NCBI GenBank assembly: GCA_014529385.2
Contig: CM043960.1
Span: forward strand, 76,405,910 to 76,469,909
DNA from: Adiantum capillus-veneris
Taxonomy: Eukaryota > Streptophyta > Polypodiopsida > Polypodiales > Pteridaceae
Reading direction: 5' to 3'
Length of the DNA stretch: 64,000 nt
Shown here: positions 1-11,699 of the stretch, piece after piece
How the letters are laid out: every line of letters starts with the position of its first letter
How positions within the stretch are numbered: the first letter of the stretch is position 1
Notes under the pieces: generated by a model
Told to the model about the DNA's origin: nothing
Seen by the model: the letters and a program-made list of their open reading frames with translations, nothing else
Database searches by the model: none
Translations under genes and position numbers: made by a program

Positions 1-1760
1 TCCCAAAGCGAAATCACAACTTAATCTCTTACACAAAGCAAAGCATGTAGTGAAATTGGTGGGAAGCTCGTTCACCACACCCACAAAAAGAAAAACAAGA
101 GGTCAAAGCTTAAGGGCGAAGACACCTGACAACAAGGCCACCGAATCGAGTTTTGAATTGGGTGGGGAAATCAAAACCTGAGTATTAGTCTACAAAAGAA
201 GAGGAAGATATAATTGTTCCTTTAGTTAGAAAAAGAACCCAAGCTGTTGAACAAATTCCAAAATCAAGTCCAAAGATCCATGGAAGAAGCTTAACAGCTC
301 TGGGAGGAACGGCTAGCAAAGCTAGCTGTTGAAAAGAAGAAGATAGACAAAGCTCCCTCAGAAAATGATGAAGATGACATCGAGCTTGACAGAAAGCTCC
401 AAAAGATCCGACAAGAAAGGTTGAGAAACTCAAGGAGCAAAATGCCAAAAAGCTACTACTAAAGCCCAGTTGGCGGGGTCCTTCAGAAAAAAATTACATG
501 ATTTGTTGAAGCGAAAAGCCGACCAAAGAGAGGAAGAAGAATCTAAAAGACAAAATATGACTGAGCTAGAATCTCCACTTGACTCCCCAAGAAGCCAAGA
601 ATCCTTGCAAAGAGATTCTCCCAAAGAAACAATTACCACTACTCACAAGCAGATAGGAGATTAGAGATGAAGCAGCAGGTCTCACCCAAACCATAAACTC
701 CTCCACCTACTGACTAAGACAGAAATGAAGTTCAAGGAACAAACAAAGAGTCCAAAAAGGAAAAGATGGAGTCTCAGACTGTTAAAGAAGATCCAGGCAA
801 GCAAGAAGAAGCGCGGAGGCAGCCTGCAAAACAACATGCAGAAGATTAGACAAAGAAAGATCAAGTGCCAGAGAGCTCACACCAGCAGGCAACCCAAGTA
901 CGACGAGAGGTATCACCTCTCTCACGAGTTGATGCAGAGGTAGCAAACAAACTCCTCCAAGAGTTTGAGCTAGAAGACCATCTTGAAATGATCAGATTGC
1001 AGTTTAGATGCCATTGACTCTTCAAGAAGTGCCTACTCCAGCCTCCACATCTCAAGCACCGACGACACCTGCTGAAGAACTCAAGGCCTTGAAGGCGGAG
1101 CTAGCCCAAGGAAAGTAGCAAAGACAACTCCTTATGGCTGGCCTAATGACAACCAATACCAAAAGGGAACAAGAAATCAAGGAGCTTAAAGAGCAGCTAG
1201 CAAAAGCACAGACAGATCTGACCAGGCGGGGAGAGATGCACATAAGAGAGCTCCAAGATAAAGACTTAGCAATCAGTGCTATACAATCAAATGCTATTGT
1301 GCCTACCACACAAATACAACAGATGATCGAGTTTGAGAGTATAGATCTTCCCCTAGTGGACATACCAAGCACATCATCCAAGGGATTTTTGCATGACTTT
1401 GAGGAGGAAGTAGAGCACACAGATGTCCAAGATGAGGTGAAGAAATGGATAGAGGATATGCTAGAGGGCTCTCACAAGGAGTAGTACCTGCAGTATGAAC
1501 TCAAATTGCTAGAATCGGCTTCTCTCTTAATGATCAAACCCGATGAAATGATAAAGAATTTTGGCCATGAAATGGTGGCCTCCCTCTCATCAAACAAGAA
1601 GCTCTATTGTGGAAAAAGAAGCTCTTACCAGCATTAGAACCAAATGCAAGGGTGACTACAAGGATGTACTCGTCATAGTGGGTCAAGTGCTTCTCATCCT
1701 GGAGAGCCAGCCCTTATGGAGAAAAGAATGGTTTGAGAAAAGACCATAGGATGAGACAAC
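1..1760 (+). pseudogene. Unrecognised charged, coiled-coil coding relics (possibly retroelement gag)
   Basis: Several open stretches on the plus strand (about 470-664, 725-943, 1134-1484, 1561-1749) are rich in Lys, Glu, Gln and Arg and lie in shifting frames separated by stops. The clearest part, 1134-1484, begins with a heptad-like coiled coil (motif KELKEQLAKAQ) and ends in an acidic segment (DFEEEVEHTD). I recognise no family. The composition and the setting next to retroelement remains suggest a decayed gag or ORF1-type structural protein, but no zinc knuckle, protease or polymerase motif is visible. It is interrupted downstream at 1970 by an LTR element. The frames are broken, so no single product should be assumed. 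Confidence 0.3.
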
Positions 1761-1969
1761 TCACAAAATTGCTTCGCAACACCTCAGGATCAACCCAACC
1801 TATTGTCCAATCCCTAGACAATGATCCTAGGAGACCTACTCACATGGAGGAGCACGAGACCCTCTGTATTGAACTACCCTATATTCTCAAAGCCTATCAA
1901 CAACTACAAACCAACGGAAGCATACATGATCCACACCATGAAACCTGTCATTACTCAAATGAGAGACGT

Positions 1970-3195
1970 TGGATGGGGGGGGGGAAGGGGAACACACCCG
2001 GCACAGAAACAACACACCTCTCTATAGCCCAGGATAATCACTACACCCCAATCCACTAGAGTTCACCTTCAAAACTCACACAATTGACAGCATACCAAAC
2101 CAGATTTTACCCGTTTACGGCCGTGCCACAACATACACCGTTCTCTCTTTCTCTCTCACACACGTATAGGTCTGAGAAGACACACATATGTCAAACACCG
2201 ACACTTGATGGTTGGAACAGAGAAAAGAGAAGAAGTGGGAAAAGGGGGAAGAAACGGTACCAAATTTTGATACGGTTTGCTTCAATTATGGCAAAAAACA
2301 CCGTTTACAACAACCATGAAATCTGCTACAAAAGGCTCCGTCGGCATGAGCATGGTGAGCAACCAAAAAAACCTAACTTCCAAGCCTTGCCATTTGAGAC
2401 TTGAGGACCCAACTGACCAGCCGTAAACTCATGCCCGCAGATCGGGTTCCCGACTTCATCTTGGGCAAGCATGGATGCTTCTTGGAATTTGCCGAGCACC
2501 TCAATTGACGCGACCAATTTGGCAAAAATTCATCTGCTACCACACTACATCTAACTAGCACCAACTTCAATTTGCAATAGCTTCACGCTCCGGACTCCGT
2601 TTGACGTACTTTCACCTCCTATGGCCTTCACATACCGTATACTCTACATAAAAACCCTGGCGAGACTCCAAAAACATAAGATGGCACATCGGCCGAGACG
2701 ACCAAACCGGCACAGAACTGGCGCCGTGTGAACCTTCGATTGGAAATAACTTGCAATCGTGGACTCCAAATGATGATTTGAAAAGACTGACAGGCTCTAA
2801 ATATAGTTCAAGCACTACACATCTATATGCTGAAATTAGCTCGGTCCACCTGTCATCACTTGGCCTATCCGTTTCAGATCTGCAAACACCTTTAGCTTCA
2901 AAACACCATATCTTGCACACCGTGGCTCCATTTCACGAGTTGTCTGGGCCTGCTCCTTCAAGACTTCAAGCACTACATCCTCAAGCCAAAAACCAACACT
3001 TTGGACATCCTTCACCTTCCATCCTGTTAGGTTCTAGCTGGAGCCCATCTAGTCTAGAAAACCACATAAAGCATATATCTTTGGTGCCAATTGCCTGCCT
3101 TAGTCTTCCACACCTGCTCTAGCACTCTGCCATGCACCAACATACACATCATTGCATGTGCCCTCTGCTAAGATCGACACACTTTGGCTGCACCA
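1970..3195 (-). repeat. 3' LTR of the gag-only element
   Basis: It aligns with 5277-5672 and then with 6484-7297. Shared landmarks are 'cctctctatagcc' followed by 'ggataatcactacac' near its start, and 'cactctgccatgcacc' near its end. It lacks an approximately 800-bp block present in the other LTR. The open frames read on the plus strand here (2084-2404, 2751-3122) are by-products of LTR sequence, not genes. Confidence 0.75.
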
Positions 3196-3556
3196 TCATT
3201 GCCCAATCCCTTTGTTGAACATTCAAGTTAAACTTAAAAACAACTTCACTTTTCTACCAACTGCAAAAACTGACAAACACTATTAGCAAAGTAAATAAGA
3301 CTATTGTATGTACAAGGCCCTACATATTGCTTGCTGCAAACTCAAGTGGGTTGCCCCACCCCCTGTATTGCATAGCTTTTGTCCCAATCAAAAACCTGAC
3401 ACCGATCTCCTCCATCCACCCATAGCACCTCAACAATGTTTCATCCATGTCCACAGCCATCCATGCATACAATATGCCCAAAGCATTAGCATCTCTTCGC
3501 ACGTTTACGTGCCTTATCAACACACTTGGCCCTGCAAGCATCTTACCCGAAACAAC
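3196..3556. other. Internal non-coding segment next to the 3' LTR
   Basis: In element orientation this lies between the end of the gag frame and the 3' LTR. I see no coding frame of its own. A purine-rich stretch next to the LTR on the minus strand (complement of 3199-3213, reading CAAAGGGATTGGGC) could be the polypurine tract. Confidence 0.4.
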
Positions 3557-5215
3557 TCATGCATCCGGCTCTGCAATCACATCATCTGCACCAACCAACA
3601 ATTCTGACTCTCCCTCCCAACCATGTAAAGTAGAGCTCCTCTTTAAGGACCTCCGTACCTGCCGGATAACATACCTCACTGCTGCACTTACAAGCATATA
3701 CTTCAACCATGTATTGCATGCCTCTTTTGACAGCTTAGACTCCATGTGGAAATCTCCTTCATCTGCCATATGACATGAATGTTGCACTAGACTCTCCACC
3801 TCCTTTGAATTAGTACACTCCTCTCTGTTAGAATCATCAAGATCTTCTTCAACCACTCGCTCCTCAAGGTCGATCTGCTTCACCTGCCTATCATCTTCAA
3901 TTGCCTGTTCTTCGACCACCTCTTCCACCGCTACATCATGCTCTGCCAAAGTAGAGAGAGACTCTCCCCGCACTGCATCATCTTGGTTCTCATCCGTAGG
4001 CAAGGCCACATCACCCCATTTGGCCTACTGTACCACTTCTACCTACATATCCTTATAGGTGGACATAGACTCTACTTAATCCTCACTAGGCACATCGCCA
4101 TGCACTGCTCCCTGCCCTTCATACATATCCACCGTATTTCCATGCACGTTCAAAAGATCAAACTTTGCATACCTGGATTGGGTTGACTTTGTTTCCCAGC
4201 TTGTATCTGCATCTTCATCAGCACTACATGACAACTCTGTATCAGCATCCACATCATCCTGCTGCTCCACAAAGCTTGACCATCATCTTGGCTTTGTACA
4301 CTTCCTTCATATCCTTCCAAGCTCTTGGCATCTGCAACTTGATTGCACTCTACTACCTCATCATGCACTTGCTTTATGAAAACAGGCTCTACCTCTTCAA
4401 GCTTTTCTTGGCACTCGATATCAGCTACCTCTTTTGCACACAGGTTCTCTTCGACAAGAGGCTCATCCTTGTTGACAAGCTCATTCACCACTGACATATG
4501 TACTCTACAAACTGGAAATCTCTAGGGAGAAAAATTGGCCAAAGACCTTACATCAAAAGGGTTTGCAGTTTGAAAAACCAGCACCGCCTTCGGTTGAACC
4601 ATAGTATACTCTGCTACCTTTGCAATGGGCACATAATCTGCAGGCTTCAACATACCCAACTCCAGCTTCCGCTTCACTTTCCTGCTCTTCACCTTGGCCA
4701 GATACACTGTATCATCATAGGTATCCGCACCGTATTCGATCTTTTCTCTGATCTTTGGATGTAGGCACTCAAGCAATTCTAACAGCTTCAAAAACTGTTT
4801 GCCTTTCACCCCAGTAGCAATCTCCAACTGCCTCCAACAAGCTTCAAATTAATCCAAAAAACAGAAAAATCTTTAGTTACATCCTGGCGCACCGCCTTCA
4901 AATTTGCACCAGTCTCCTCCGGAGTAACCACCTTTCGAAATGGCTTTAAAAATTGGTACTGAAGCTCCTGCCATGAACCCCGATCACGTTCTTTAAACCA
5001 TCGAACCAGATCTTGGCCTGTCCGCGCATCAGCAGCGGCACCGTATGCAGCTTCTCCGCATCCGTCAACATACACGTCGACAACATCCATGGCTTGAAAT
5101 TTGCTAACCAATCTTCAGGGTCTTCTACACCTATAAATATGGGGCTAAAATCTGGCTCCATCATCTCTGCTATCTTCATATTTTGACCATCCGCCAACCG
5201 CTTCTCTGCTTCCAA
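3557..5215 (-). pseudogene. Retrotransposon gag-like protein with acidic C-terminal extension
   Basis: Read on the minus strand from about 5215, the first part has the usual plant Ty3-type gag layout: a short leader, then EDPEDWLANFKPWM, a helical block with AKIWFDGLK, then WQELQYQFLKPFRKV and a glutamine-rich capsid-like segment. The frame changes near 4950-5110 and again near 4827, so it is broken by indels. Downstream sections (4150-4497, 4076-4270, 3557-4009) are strikingly acidic (runs such as VEEVVEEQAIEDD) and end with a basic helix (YVIRQVRRSLKRS). No CCHC knuckle and no pol domains follow. Gag would form the virus-like particle; enzymes would have to come from another element. The assignment to gag is good; the function of the acidic tail is unknown. 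Confidence 0.65.
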
Positions 5216-5276
5216 ACACCGCTTTAAACTTCAAATCAGAGCATCAGTGCGCTCCTCAATGGGGGACACCAGAAGA

Positions 5277-7297
5277 TGGATGGGGAGAAGGGAAACGCAT
5301 TTATCCCACAAACAGTACGCCTCTCTATAGCCTAGGATAATCACTACACTCCAATCAACTAGAGTTCACCTTCAAAACTCACACAATTGACAAAAGACCA
5401 CACCAGATTTTACCCGTTTACGACTGTGCCACAACATACACCGTTCTCTCTTTCTCTCTCCCACACGTATAGGTCCGAGAAGACACACACATCTCAAACA
5501 CCGGTACCTGATGGTTGGAACAGAGCAAAGAGAAGAAGAGGGAAAAGGGGGAAGAAACGGCACCAAATTCTGATACGGTTTGCTTCAATTGTAGCAAAAA
5601 ACACCATCTACAACAACCATGAAACCTGCTACAAAGGCTCCGTCGGCATGAGCATGATGAGCAACAAGAAAAACCTTGTCAATCGATGGCTTCGCCTCTG
5701 TGCGGCTCTCCTCGTTGAGAGCAGCAAGAAAAAACACTGTTGTCAATGCCCTCGTTGGCTCCGACCTATCTCCCCAGAGCTCCCTCCTCCAAAGCGAGCT
5801 CCCCATCGAGCTTTGCCTTCTCCAAAAACCGAGCCTTCTTCCTTGGCCTCTTGTCTCTCCCAAAGAAGCCCGCCAAATCCGCGAAAATTGTCCAGAAAAG
5901 GCCTCCCTTTTGGCGTGTGAAGCTCTCCTTTTTCTATTCTCGGCTCCACCACTTCTTTTTTTTAGCTCGAAAGCATATATACCACCCCTTTTTTGGAGTG
6001 CCTTGGACCCCAAGCCACGCGGGAACTGCCTCGTGGAGCCTCTTGTTGTCACGGCGGCGTGACAATGCCGCGGGAGATCCCCTGGTTACCCTCAAAAGGT
6101 TTGCCCGTTGGTGGGCACGTGGGAACACCCACGGGTGGTCATAGCCACGTCATCAACATCATGACATCGTCGTTCGATAGTGCGATAACAACCAACACCA
6201 ATTGGGAACCGACGGCAGCACCCACGCATGGCACGAACACCAGTGCCGCCGCCACCTTAGCCTGCGTGGTGCCCACTGGGTGGTAGCCATACCTAGGAGC
6301 TTACGAGCTCGCTTGCTGACCAAAGATGTCCATCGCGTAGGAGATTTACCCCAAAACAATGCCATCTGGTTGTGCATGTGGGCATATTGGCGCGCCACGT
6401 GTGACCTCCTTGCTGACTTGGCCTCGGCCTCCAAAAACTTTTAAAGGAACTTCTATTTTTTAAAAATCTTTCCCCTGTAACCCAAGCCTTGCCATTTGAG
6501 GCTTGAGGACCCAACTGACCAGCCGTAAAATCATGCCCGCAGATCGGGTTCCCGACTTCGTCTTGGGCAAGCAACGCCGCTTCTTAGAATATGCCGAGCA
6601 CCTCAATCGACCTGACCAAAACGGCAAAAATTCATCTGCTACCACACTACATCTAACTGGCACCAACTTCAATTTGCAATAGCTTCGCGCTCCGGACTCC
6701 ATTTGACGTACTGTCACCTCCTATGTCCTTCACATACCGTATACTCTGCATACAAACCCTGGCGAGGCTCCAAAAACATCAGATGGCACATCGTCCAAGG
6801 CGACCAAATCGACACATAACTGGCCCCCCGTGAAACTTCAACTTGCAATAACTTGCAATCCTGGACTCCAGATGACGATCTGAAAAGACCGACAGGCTCC
6901 ATAATTCAAGCACTACACATCTATTTGCTGAAATCAGCTCGGTCCACCTGTCATCACTTGGTCTATCCGTCTCAGATTTGCAAACACCTTTAGCTTCAAA
7001 ACACCATATCTTGCACACCGTGGCTCCGTTTGACGAGCCATCTGGACCTACTCCTTCAACACTTCAAGCTCGACATCCTCAAGACAAAAACCAACACTTT
7101 GGACATCCTTCACCGGCCATCCTGTCGGGCTCTATGTGGAGTCCATCTAGTTTAGAAAACCACATAAAGCATACATCTCCGTTGCTAGTTGCCTCCCTTG
7201 GTCTTCCACACCTGCTCTAGCACTCTGCCATGCACCTGTAAACATACACATCACTGCATGTGCCCTCTGCTAGGATCGACATACTTTGGGTGCACCA
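5277..7297 (-). repeat. 5' LTR of the gag-only element, with an extra ~800-bp block
   Basis: It matches the 1970-3195 repeat except that about 5675-6483 has no counterpart there. The extra block is GC-richer than the rest and includes several open frames without recognisable motifs. It is either an insertion into this LTR or a deletion from the other. Transcription of the element would start in this LTR on the minus strand. Confidence 0.7.
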
Positions 7298-7313
7298 ATG
7301 TACCTGATCTGAC

Positions 7314-7691
7314 ATGCCAGATGCTTACAAAGATTGCCAAGATGATTATCAATTGAAAGACATTGATGGAGCGGAACACCATTGGCAAGTATTCCTTGAA
7401 GGCATTGAGGACATTACATGGAACTTGGAAATAGAAGCTCTCTCTAGAAATATTTTCCTGAGGATGTACGCCAAGCTAATGTTCCTCTTCTCACGTTACA
7501 TGCAAACAATTGAGGAAGACATTATGATAGGGTTCTTTGAGACAGACTTTACCATCTTTAATCCCTTGACAAAGGATCTACATACAAGGTACATAGCCTA
7601 TCAAAGCGTCTTATATAACAATCCATTCAAAGATTTGTCAGTCCAAGCTGACATAGTTGCTCGAGTTGCCAAGTTCACTTGGATCACTTAG
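7314..7691 (+). CDS. Hypothetical protein, 125 codons
   Basis: This is an ATG-initiated open frame immediately right of the gag-only element. Composition is ordinary for a globular helical protein (aromatic and acidic residues spread evenly; motif HHWQVFLEGIEDITW). I recognise no family. It could be the downstream part of whatever coding unit lies at 1-1760, split by the LTR element, because both lie on the plus strand and directly abut its ends; that is inference. Confidence 0.3.
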   Translation: MPDAYKDCQDDYQLKDIDGAEHHWQVFLEGIEDITWNLEIEALSRNIFLRMYAKLMFLFSRYMQTIEEDIMIGFFETDFTIFNPLTKDLHTRYIAYQSVLYNNPFKDLSVQADIVARVAKFTWIT

Positions 7692-8630
7692 ACATTGGAG
7701 AAGAGGCAGTTCGACTACTAGGGAGTAACAACAAAAGCTAGCATGAGGACGTGCAATGGCTAGGAAGGGAGGAGTGTTTAGCAGATGCAGGTGACAGACA
7801 CCTATATCATTTTTTCCAAAAAGCCTTGTAAAAGAGACATTATGATGTTTGAGCCGAATGCTGTATATTCATCGGATGTATTCTTTTTTCATGAGCCTAA
7901 AAGCCTTGTAAGCTGGCCATTGGCCAAGCCCTCGGTATAAAGCTCAAAAACCCTTAGTCTGAACGAACAATTGCAATATTATCAAAGTTTGGAAGAGCTT
8001 TTGTATGTATGATTGTGAGGGGCTACTCAACAACAGCTTGTAATTGATTTTTCTTTTGATTTGGTAATTGAAATTCTATTCCAAGAAGTGCATTGTGTTC
8101 CTTGTCTCATGCTCTTTCATTTAAGCATAATCATTCTTAGTTTTGCCGCGGTTTGTGGCTACTTATCTGTGAGCTATATCTGTAGACGTGAGTGCCAAAT
8201 GTTGTTTTTGGACATTTTGACTATAGGAAAGTGTTTCTAGCTTATAGAACGACCTATTTGGAATGTTTTGTTGTAGTTTTCAACACTTGGACCATGATTG
8301 ATCGGGATTTTGGTACCTTTTCAAATGACCTCCAGACTTTGTAGATCAGTGCCCTTAGGCTTAATACACCTCCTAAAGTTTCATTGCAGCCCGATTTCGT
8401 TTGGTCGATGAAATGGTGTGATTACCTAGAGCTGCGAGATAGAACATATGTTGATTTCGATATTAGAGAGTGATGATTTGCTGGTTGTCTTAGTAGATTA
8501 GTTCACTAGGTTCACTTCTTTAGGTTGATACCCTCAAAGAGTCCTCGCGCCCCATCTGAGTCACTTTCGTGAGTATTGACATTGTGTTAGTGCCAGATAG
8601 CTATGCTACGGATGTTCGATCGCGGCGACT
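7692..8630. other. Non-coding stretch with a TATA-like site
   Basis: No coding frame is convincing here. A TATA-like sequence (CGGTATAAAGC, core 7936-7941) is followed by a leader-like AT-rich stretch, which could be the promoter part of an old LTR. No partner repeat is present in the window to confirm this. Confidence 0.3.
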
Positions 8631-8639
8631 GTCAAAATA

Positions 8640-9480
8640 AAGAAGCTCATCAATTGGCTAGATGGGGCTAATCGGAGATTTGGTAGAGTTTGTCAAAAGC
8701 TGTGACACCTGTCAGCAATGTGCCCCCAAACTCACAAGGCAAGCCAACTAAGCCAACTGCCCTCTCATTGTATCTATGCCTGGCTGCTATTTGAAAGAGG
8801 GGGTATAGATTTTGTAGGACCCGTCAATCCAATAGGTCACCTTGGTAACGAATGTTACATTTTTAGTGGCAACTGACCATGCAACAAAGCGGGCCGAGGT
8901 AGTTGCAATATTCGACTGCACATCTAACACACTCGCCAATTTTTTGTATGAAAAACTGTTTTGCAGATTTGGTTGCCTGTTGGAAATCACAAGTGATCAC
9001 AACACACATTCTCTGAACGAGCTACTTGCCACCCTATTTGAAAAATACAAATTTTTTATCGAAAGCCATGCTCTTACTACCCTGGACAAATGGTCAAACA
9101 GAGAGCACCAACAAGGTTTTAATGCCTTGGTCCGCAAGGCTTGTCACCTACACCCTACTTATTGGCCATAAGCTATCCTCAGTTGCACTGGGCCTACCGA
9201 ACATCATTTAGAGCAACCACCCAACACAAACCATTTTGGCTGGCACTCAGGCTAGAAGCCGTGACACCTTTCGAGTTTAATTATGGGTCAGACACTCTCC
9301 AAGTGGAGTCACTAGCACTGCTCACTCAATCACACTTAGCAAGAGTAACACCCCTAGAAGAGTACCAATTGGAGGCTGCACAGGCTTTGGAGCCAGAGCA
9401 ACAAAGGAGGAAGGCTTTGGCATGATCCATACCTCAAGACACGTAAGTTCAACAAAGGTTCTCTAGTACTGCAATATCAG
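8640..9480 (+). pseudogene. Ty3/gypsy integrase fragment
   Basis: The plus-strand translation shows, in shifting frames, the end of an integrase zinc finger (CDTCQQCAP near 8703-8735), then the catalytic-core segment with VATDHATKRAEVVAIF and FGCLLEITSDHNTH. Next comes the C-terminal part with LHWAYRTSFRATT and LEAVTPFEFNYGSDTLQVESL. These are hallmark positions of plant gypsy integrases, which insert the cDNA into host DNA. Frameshifts and stops separate the blocks, so the gene is dead. No LTR can be assigned to it. Confidence 0.8.
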
Positions 9481-9789
9481 GCCAAGTATAAAAAAAAGGC
9501 AGAGAAATCGCTTCTGACAAGGTCCTTTCTTGGTCATAGATGTCCTTTCTCAAGGTAAAATACAGCTGCAGACGCTATCTAAAAGAAACACTGCCCTTGG
9601 TCAAAGAATTGTGTCTCAAAGCCTTACCATGAGCCACAAAGTTGACACCACAGACACAATGTCAGGCGATAACCTTCCTAGCTACTGTGTATCGATTGAA
9701 AGTTCATATTGGCATCAACGCTCCCGAGCAGCCCACTCACACTCGCTATGATGTTTTGTTTGAAAGCTTGCCATTGGAGTGACATAGTT
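9481..9789 (+). other. Short unassigned segment between gypsy and copia relics
   Basis: An open frame (9530-9751) exists but has no recognisable motif. The junction between gypsy-type integrase upstream and copia-type sequence downstream falls within this stretch. Confidence 0.25.
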
Positions 9790-9975
9790 GTTTGGCACAC
9801 ATTGACTTTGATAGTCACCTCGAGATTTCTTGATTGACAACATGTTGAGTTGGTCAAAGTTCATAGAGACAACAACCCTACGGATGCTCTTACAAAGGGC
9901 CTAGCTACCCAACGGTTTACTCATTGCCTATAGTTAATGAGTGTAGGGTGAAGCCATTGATGCTTCACAAGTTGT
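9790..9975 (+). pseudogene. Ty1/copia polyprotein C-terminus (end of RNase H region)
   Basis: The frame reading VELVKVHRDNNPTDALTKGL then QRFTHC is the standard end of a plant copia polyprotein (RNase H tail with NPADxLTK-like motif). It ends with stops and is followed about 70 bp later by a copia-type LTR start. Upstream copia domains are missing, so only the tail remains. Confidence 0.8.
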
Positions 9976-10041
9976 ACAAGTTTTGCAGAGGGTTTATGTC
10001 TTTGTTGCTACTTGGAACACGTTGGCCTTCAAGTGGGAGGT

Positions 10042-10186
10042 TGTTGGGTTGTAGGCGATGTTGTTGACCTGATGATGGACTAACTTGCACCGACTAACTC
10101 TACCCTATTGATAAATATAGTTCAATAAGGAGAGCGAGATACTTGTCTCACAAGAGCTCCACCAATATAGGGTTTCACCTCCAACA
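10042..10186 (+). repeat. Short copia LTR
   Basis: It begins TGTTGG and ends CCAACA, the canonical copia inverted dinucleotide/hexamer ends, directly after a purine-rich tract (AAGTGGGAGG, 10031-10040) that fits a polypurine tract. At 145 bp it is short but within the range for small copia LTRs. The upstream polyprotein tail supports calling it the 3' LTR. The partner LTR is not in this window. Confidence 0.65.
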
Positions 10187-10814
10187 CCGTATGAACACGC
10201 AAGCATGCTCCCACACCTGCACACTCTTCATGGGGTGAGCTCTGGTTTTGTCCTAATAGGTGTGGATGTTGCTTGTCAGGGTGGTAGTTGCTCCTTCTTC
10301 TCGAAGAGCAACATCAATAGCAATAGGAATGGAATGGCAGCGGGGCTTGTTCCTGATGGCCCATTCTCTAGGTGGTGTCGTTGGAGGTGGCAAGTGGGTG
10401 AGGCTGAGGCCTTGACAAGCAATCCATGTAAGTGGTAGTATTACTCCCATTTATGGTTTTCTACTTTCTTTTTGTGGAGTGCGAATAGGAAGTCATGTTA
10501 AATTGATGGAGTCACCGTTGCATCATTCTTTTGGCCCACTCTATGGCCCAATTGATTTCTACCCATGTGTACTGCGGGGGGATAAATAGGTGGAAGTGAC
10601 TGAGTAGTAGTCGTTGAGACACCATTAGCTCTTGTGTAGCAAGTGTGGCCATGTGGGCCGTTTCTCCCCGGGGTTGGTGAAGGTGAGCGTATGATCACTG
10701 AGTGGGTGAGAGCTTCACTTCTATGTGATGAGGAAGCAACGGGGTACAACTCTTGCGTTAGTGACTGTCTTGTGGTTGCTTTTCTTCTACGTGGTGAAAA
10801 TCTCCTAACTCCTC
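10187..10814. other. Unassigned sequence
   Basis: Open frames here (for example 10205-10438) show no recognisable motif. I see no element ends or RNA genes. Part of it may be the 3' region of the SINE that starts near 11013 on the minus strand. Confidence 0.25.
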
Positions 10815-11013
10815 CTGAGATATGGTCCCCATGGTCCTCGTTACTAATTGACACCTCCTTTTGGGAGGTGGGATCAATGGCTCACGATCACCGGTTGATT
10901 GTGACCGTTGGATTGCCTGTGGAATGCAAAAGATTCCCACTTTCTCGGATCCGGGACTTGAACCCACTACCCTCTCCCCCACGAAATTGACTCTAACCAC
11001 TAGGCTATCGCAC
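10815..11013 (-). mobile_element. tRNA-derived SINE
   Basis: On the minus strand the 5' part carries an RNA polymerase III internal promoter: an A box (TAGCCTAGTGG, plus 10997-11007) and a B box (GGTTCAAGTCC, plus 10954-10964) with 32 bp between them. This is the order and spacing of a tRNA head. The sequence after the B box does not fold into a normal acceptor stem, so it is a SINE rather than a tRNA gene. Its body includes a block (10825-10890) that recurs inverted at 11283-11340. The 3' limit is uncertain. Confidence 0.7.
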
Positions 11014-11039
11014 GTTCGTTGAAAGGCGTGTGTGTGGTA

Positions 11040-11245
11040 AGTTTATTGATCACGGCGTCGTGGACAAGTTTACACTTAGTTCACACCGAGTTCGCATTGA
11101 GTTCACACCAAATTTGGTGAGATGTGCAGACCCTCGCCAATTCACACCTAGTTCACACCGTGTTCACGTTGAGTTCACACCAAATTTGGTGTGGTGCACA
11201 TGTCTCTGAGTTCACTCTTAGTTCACACCTAGTTCAAATGACGAT
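11040..11245 (+). repeat. Short tandem repeats of an 'agttcacac' motif
   Basis: Two imperfect copies of a block of about 70-75 bp, each containing GTTCACACC then GAGTTCACACCAAATTTGGT, follow each other, with further single GTTCACAC units on both sides. The inner CACCAAATTTGGTG is a perfect palindrome in one copy. No coding content is seen. Confidence 0.6.
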
Positions 11246-11345
11246 CGGACGGTCCGGATTGCACCCACATCGCGACGCCTATTGTGGGCCATTGATCCCA
11301 CCTCCCTAGGGAGGTGTCAATTAGTGATGAGGCCCCATGGTGGCA
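11246..11345 (+). repeat. Inverted partial copy of the neighbouring SINE body
   Basis: The segment GCCATTGATCCCACCTCCC, a short spacer, then GGAGGTGTCAATTAGT matches the minus strand of 10825-10890. Because orientation is opposite, the two form an inverted pair about 0.4 kb apart. The Pol III boxes are not repeated here. Confidence 0.55.
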
Positions 11346-11699
11346 ATGCAAAGTATCCTTGGAGTCCCAACAAGGCAAAGTATTTTTCTCTCTCTTTTGT
11401 GTGTAGCACGCACATGGAAGCCGTTGGGACGTGGGAGAGGACCTCTTGCCCTTTGATCATTCTTGAAATATCCTCGTAACATGACGACGTTGGCTGCCCT
11501 CATGATCTTCTTATCTATGTAGCACGTGATTGCTCGATGTAGAGTTGGGAGGGTGATGCGCGGTGTCTCTTGGGTACTTGCTCCTAAGGTTTTGCTTTGG
11601 GTGGTGATGGAAATCGGTCCCAAGAGCATCCTTGTGTTGCCTTGGGTTTCCTTGGTGTGTGCGGAAGTTAGCCTCATAGTTTCTGATGTGTGAGCTTGG

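Larger units (their letters stand above)
1970..7297 (-). mobile_element. Gag-only LTR retroelement (TR-GAG/LARD-like), minus orientation
   Basis: Two long direct repeats, 1970-3195 and 5277-7297, each start TGGATGG and end GCACCA on the plus strand, so in element orientation each LTR runs TGGTGC to CCATCCA, the expected TG...CA. They flank about 2.1 kb of internal DNA. That DNA encodes only a gag-like protein on the minus strand (3557-5215); no protease, reverse transcriptase or integrase motif is visible. This matches the non-autonomous TR-GAG class of plant LTR elements, which rely on enzymes supplied in trans. The flanks (GACGT left, ATGTA right) are not an identical 5-bp target duplication, so exact ends or post-insertion changes remain open. 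The two LTRs differ by about 800 bp present only in the right copy. Confidence 0.75.

Noticed and set aside
5387-6144. Several overlapping frames of 70-177 codons on both strands
   Set aside because: They lie in the LTR and its extra block; shared parts with the other LTR and lack of motifs argue against genes.
1965-7302. 5-bp target duplication for the gag-only element
   Set aside because: GACGT and ATGTA are not identical; boundaries may be off by a few bases or the site has mutated.
10950-11013. tRNA gene on the minus strand
   Set aside because: A and B boxes are present but the sequence does not close a normal acceptor stem and continues into a repeat body, so it is a SINE head.
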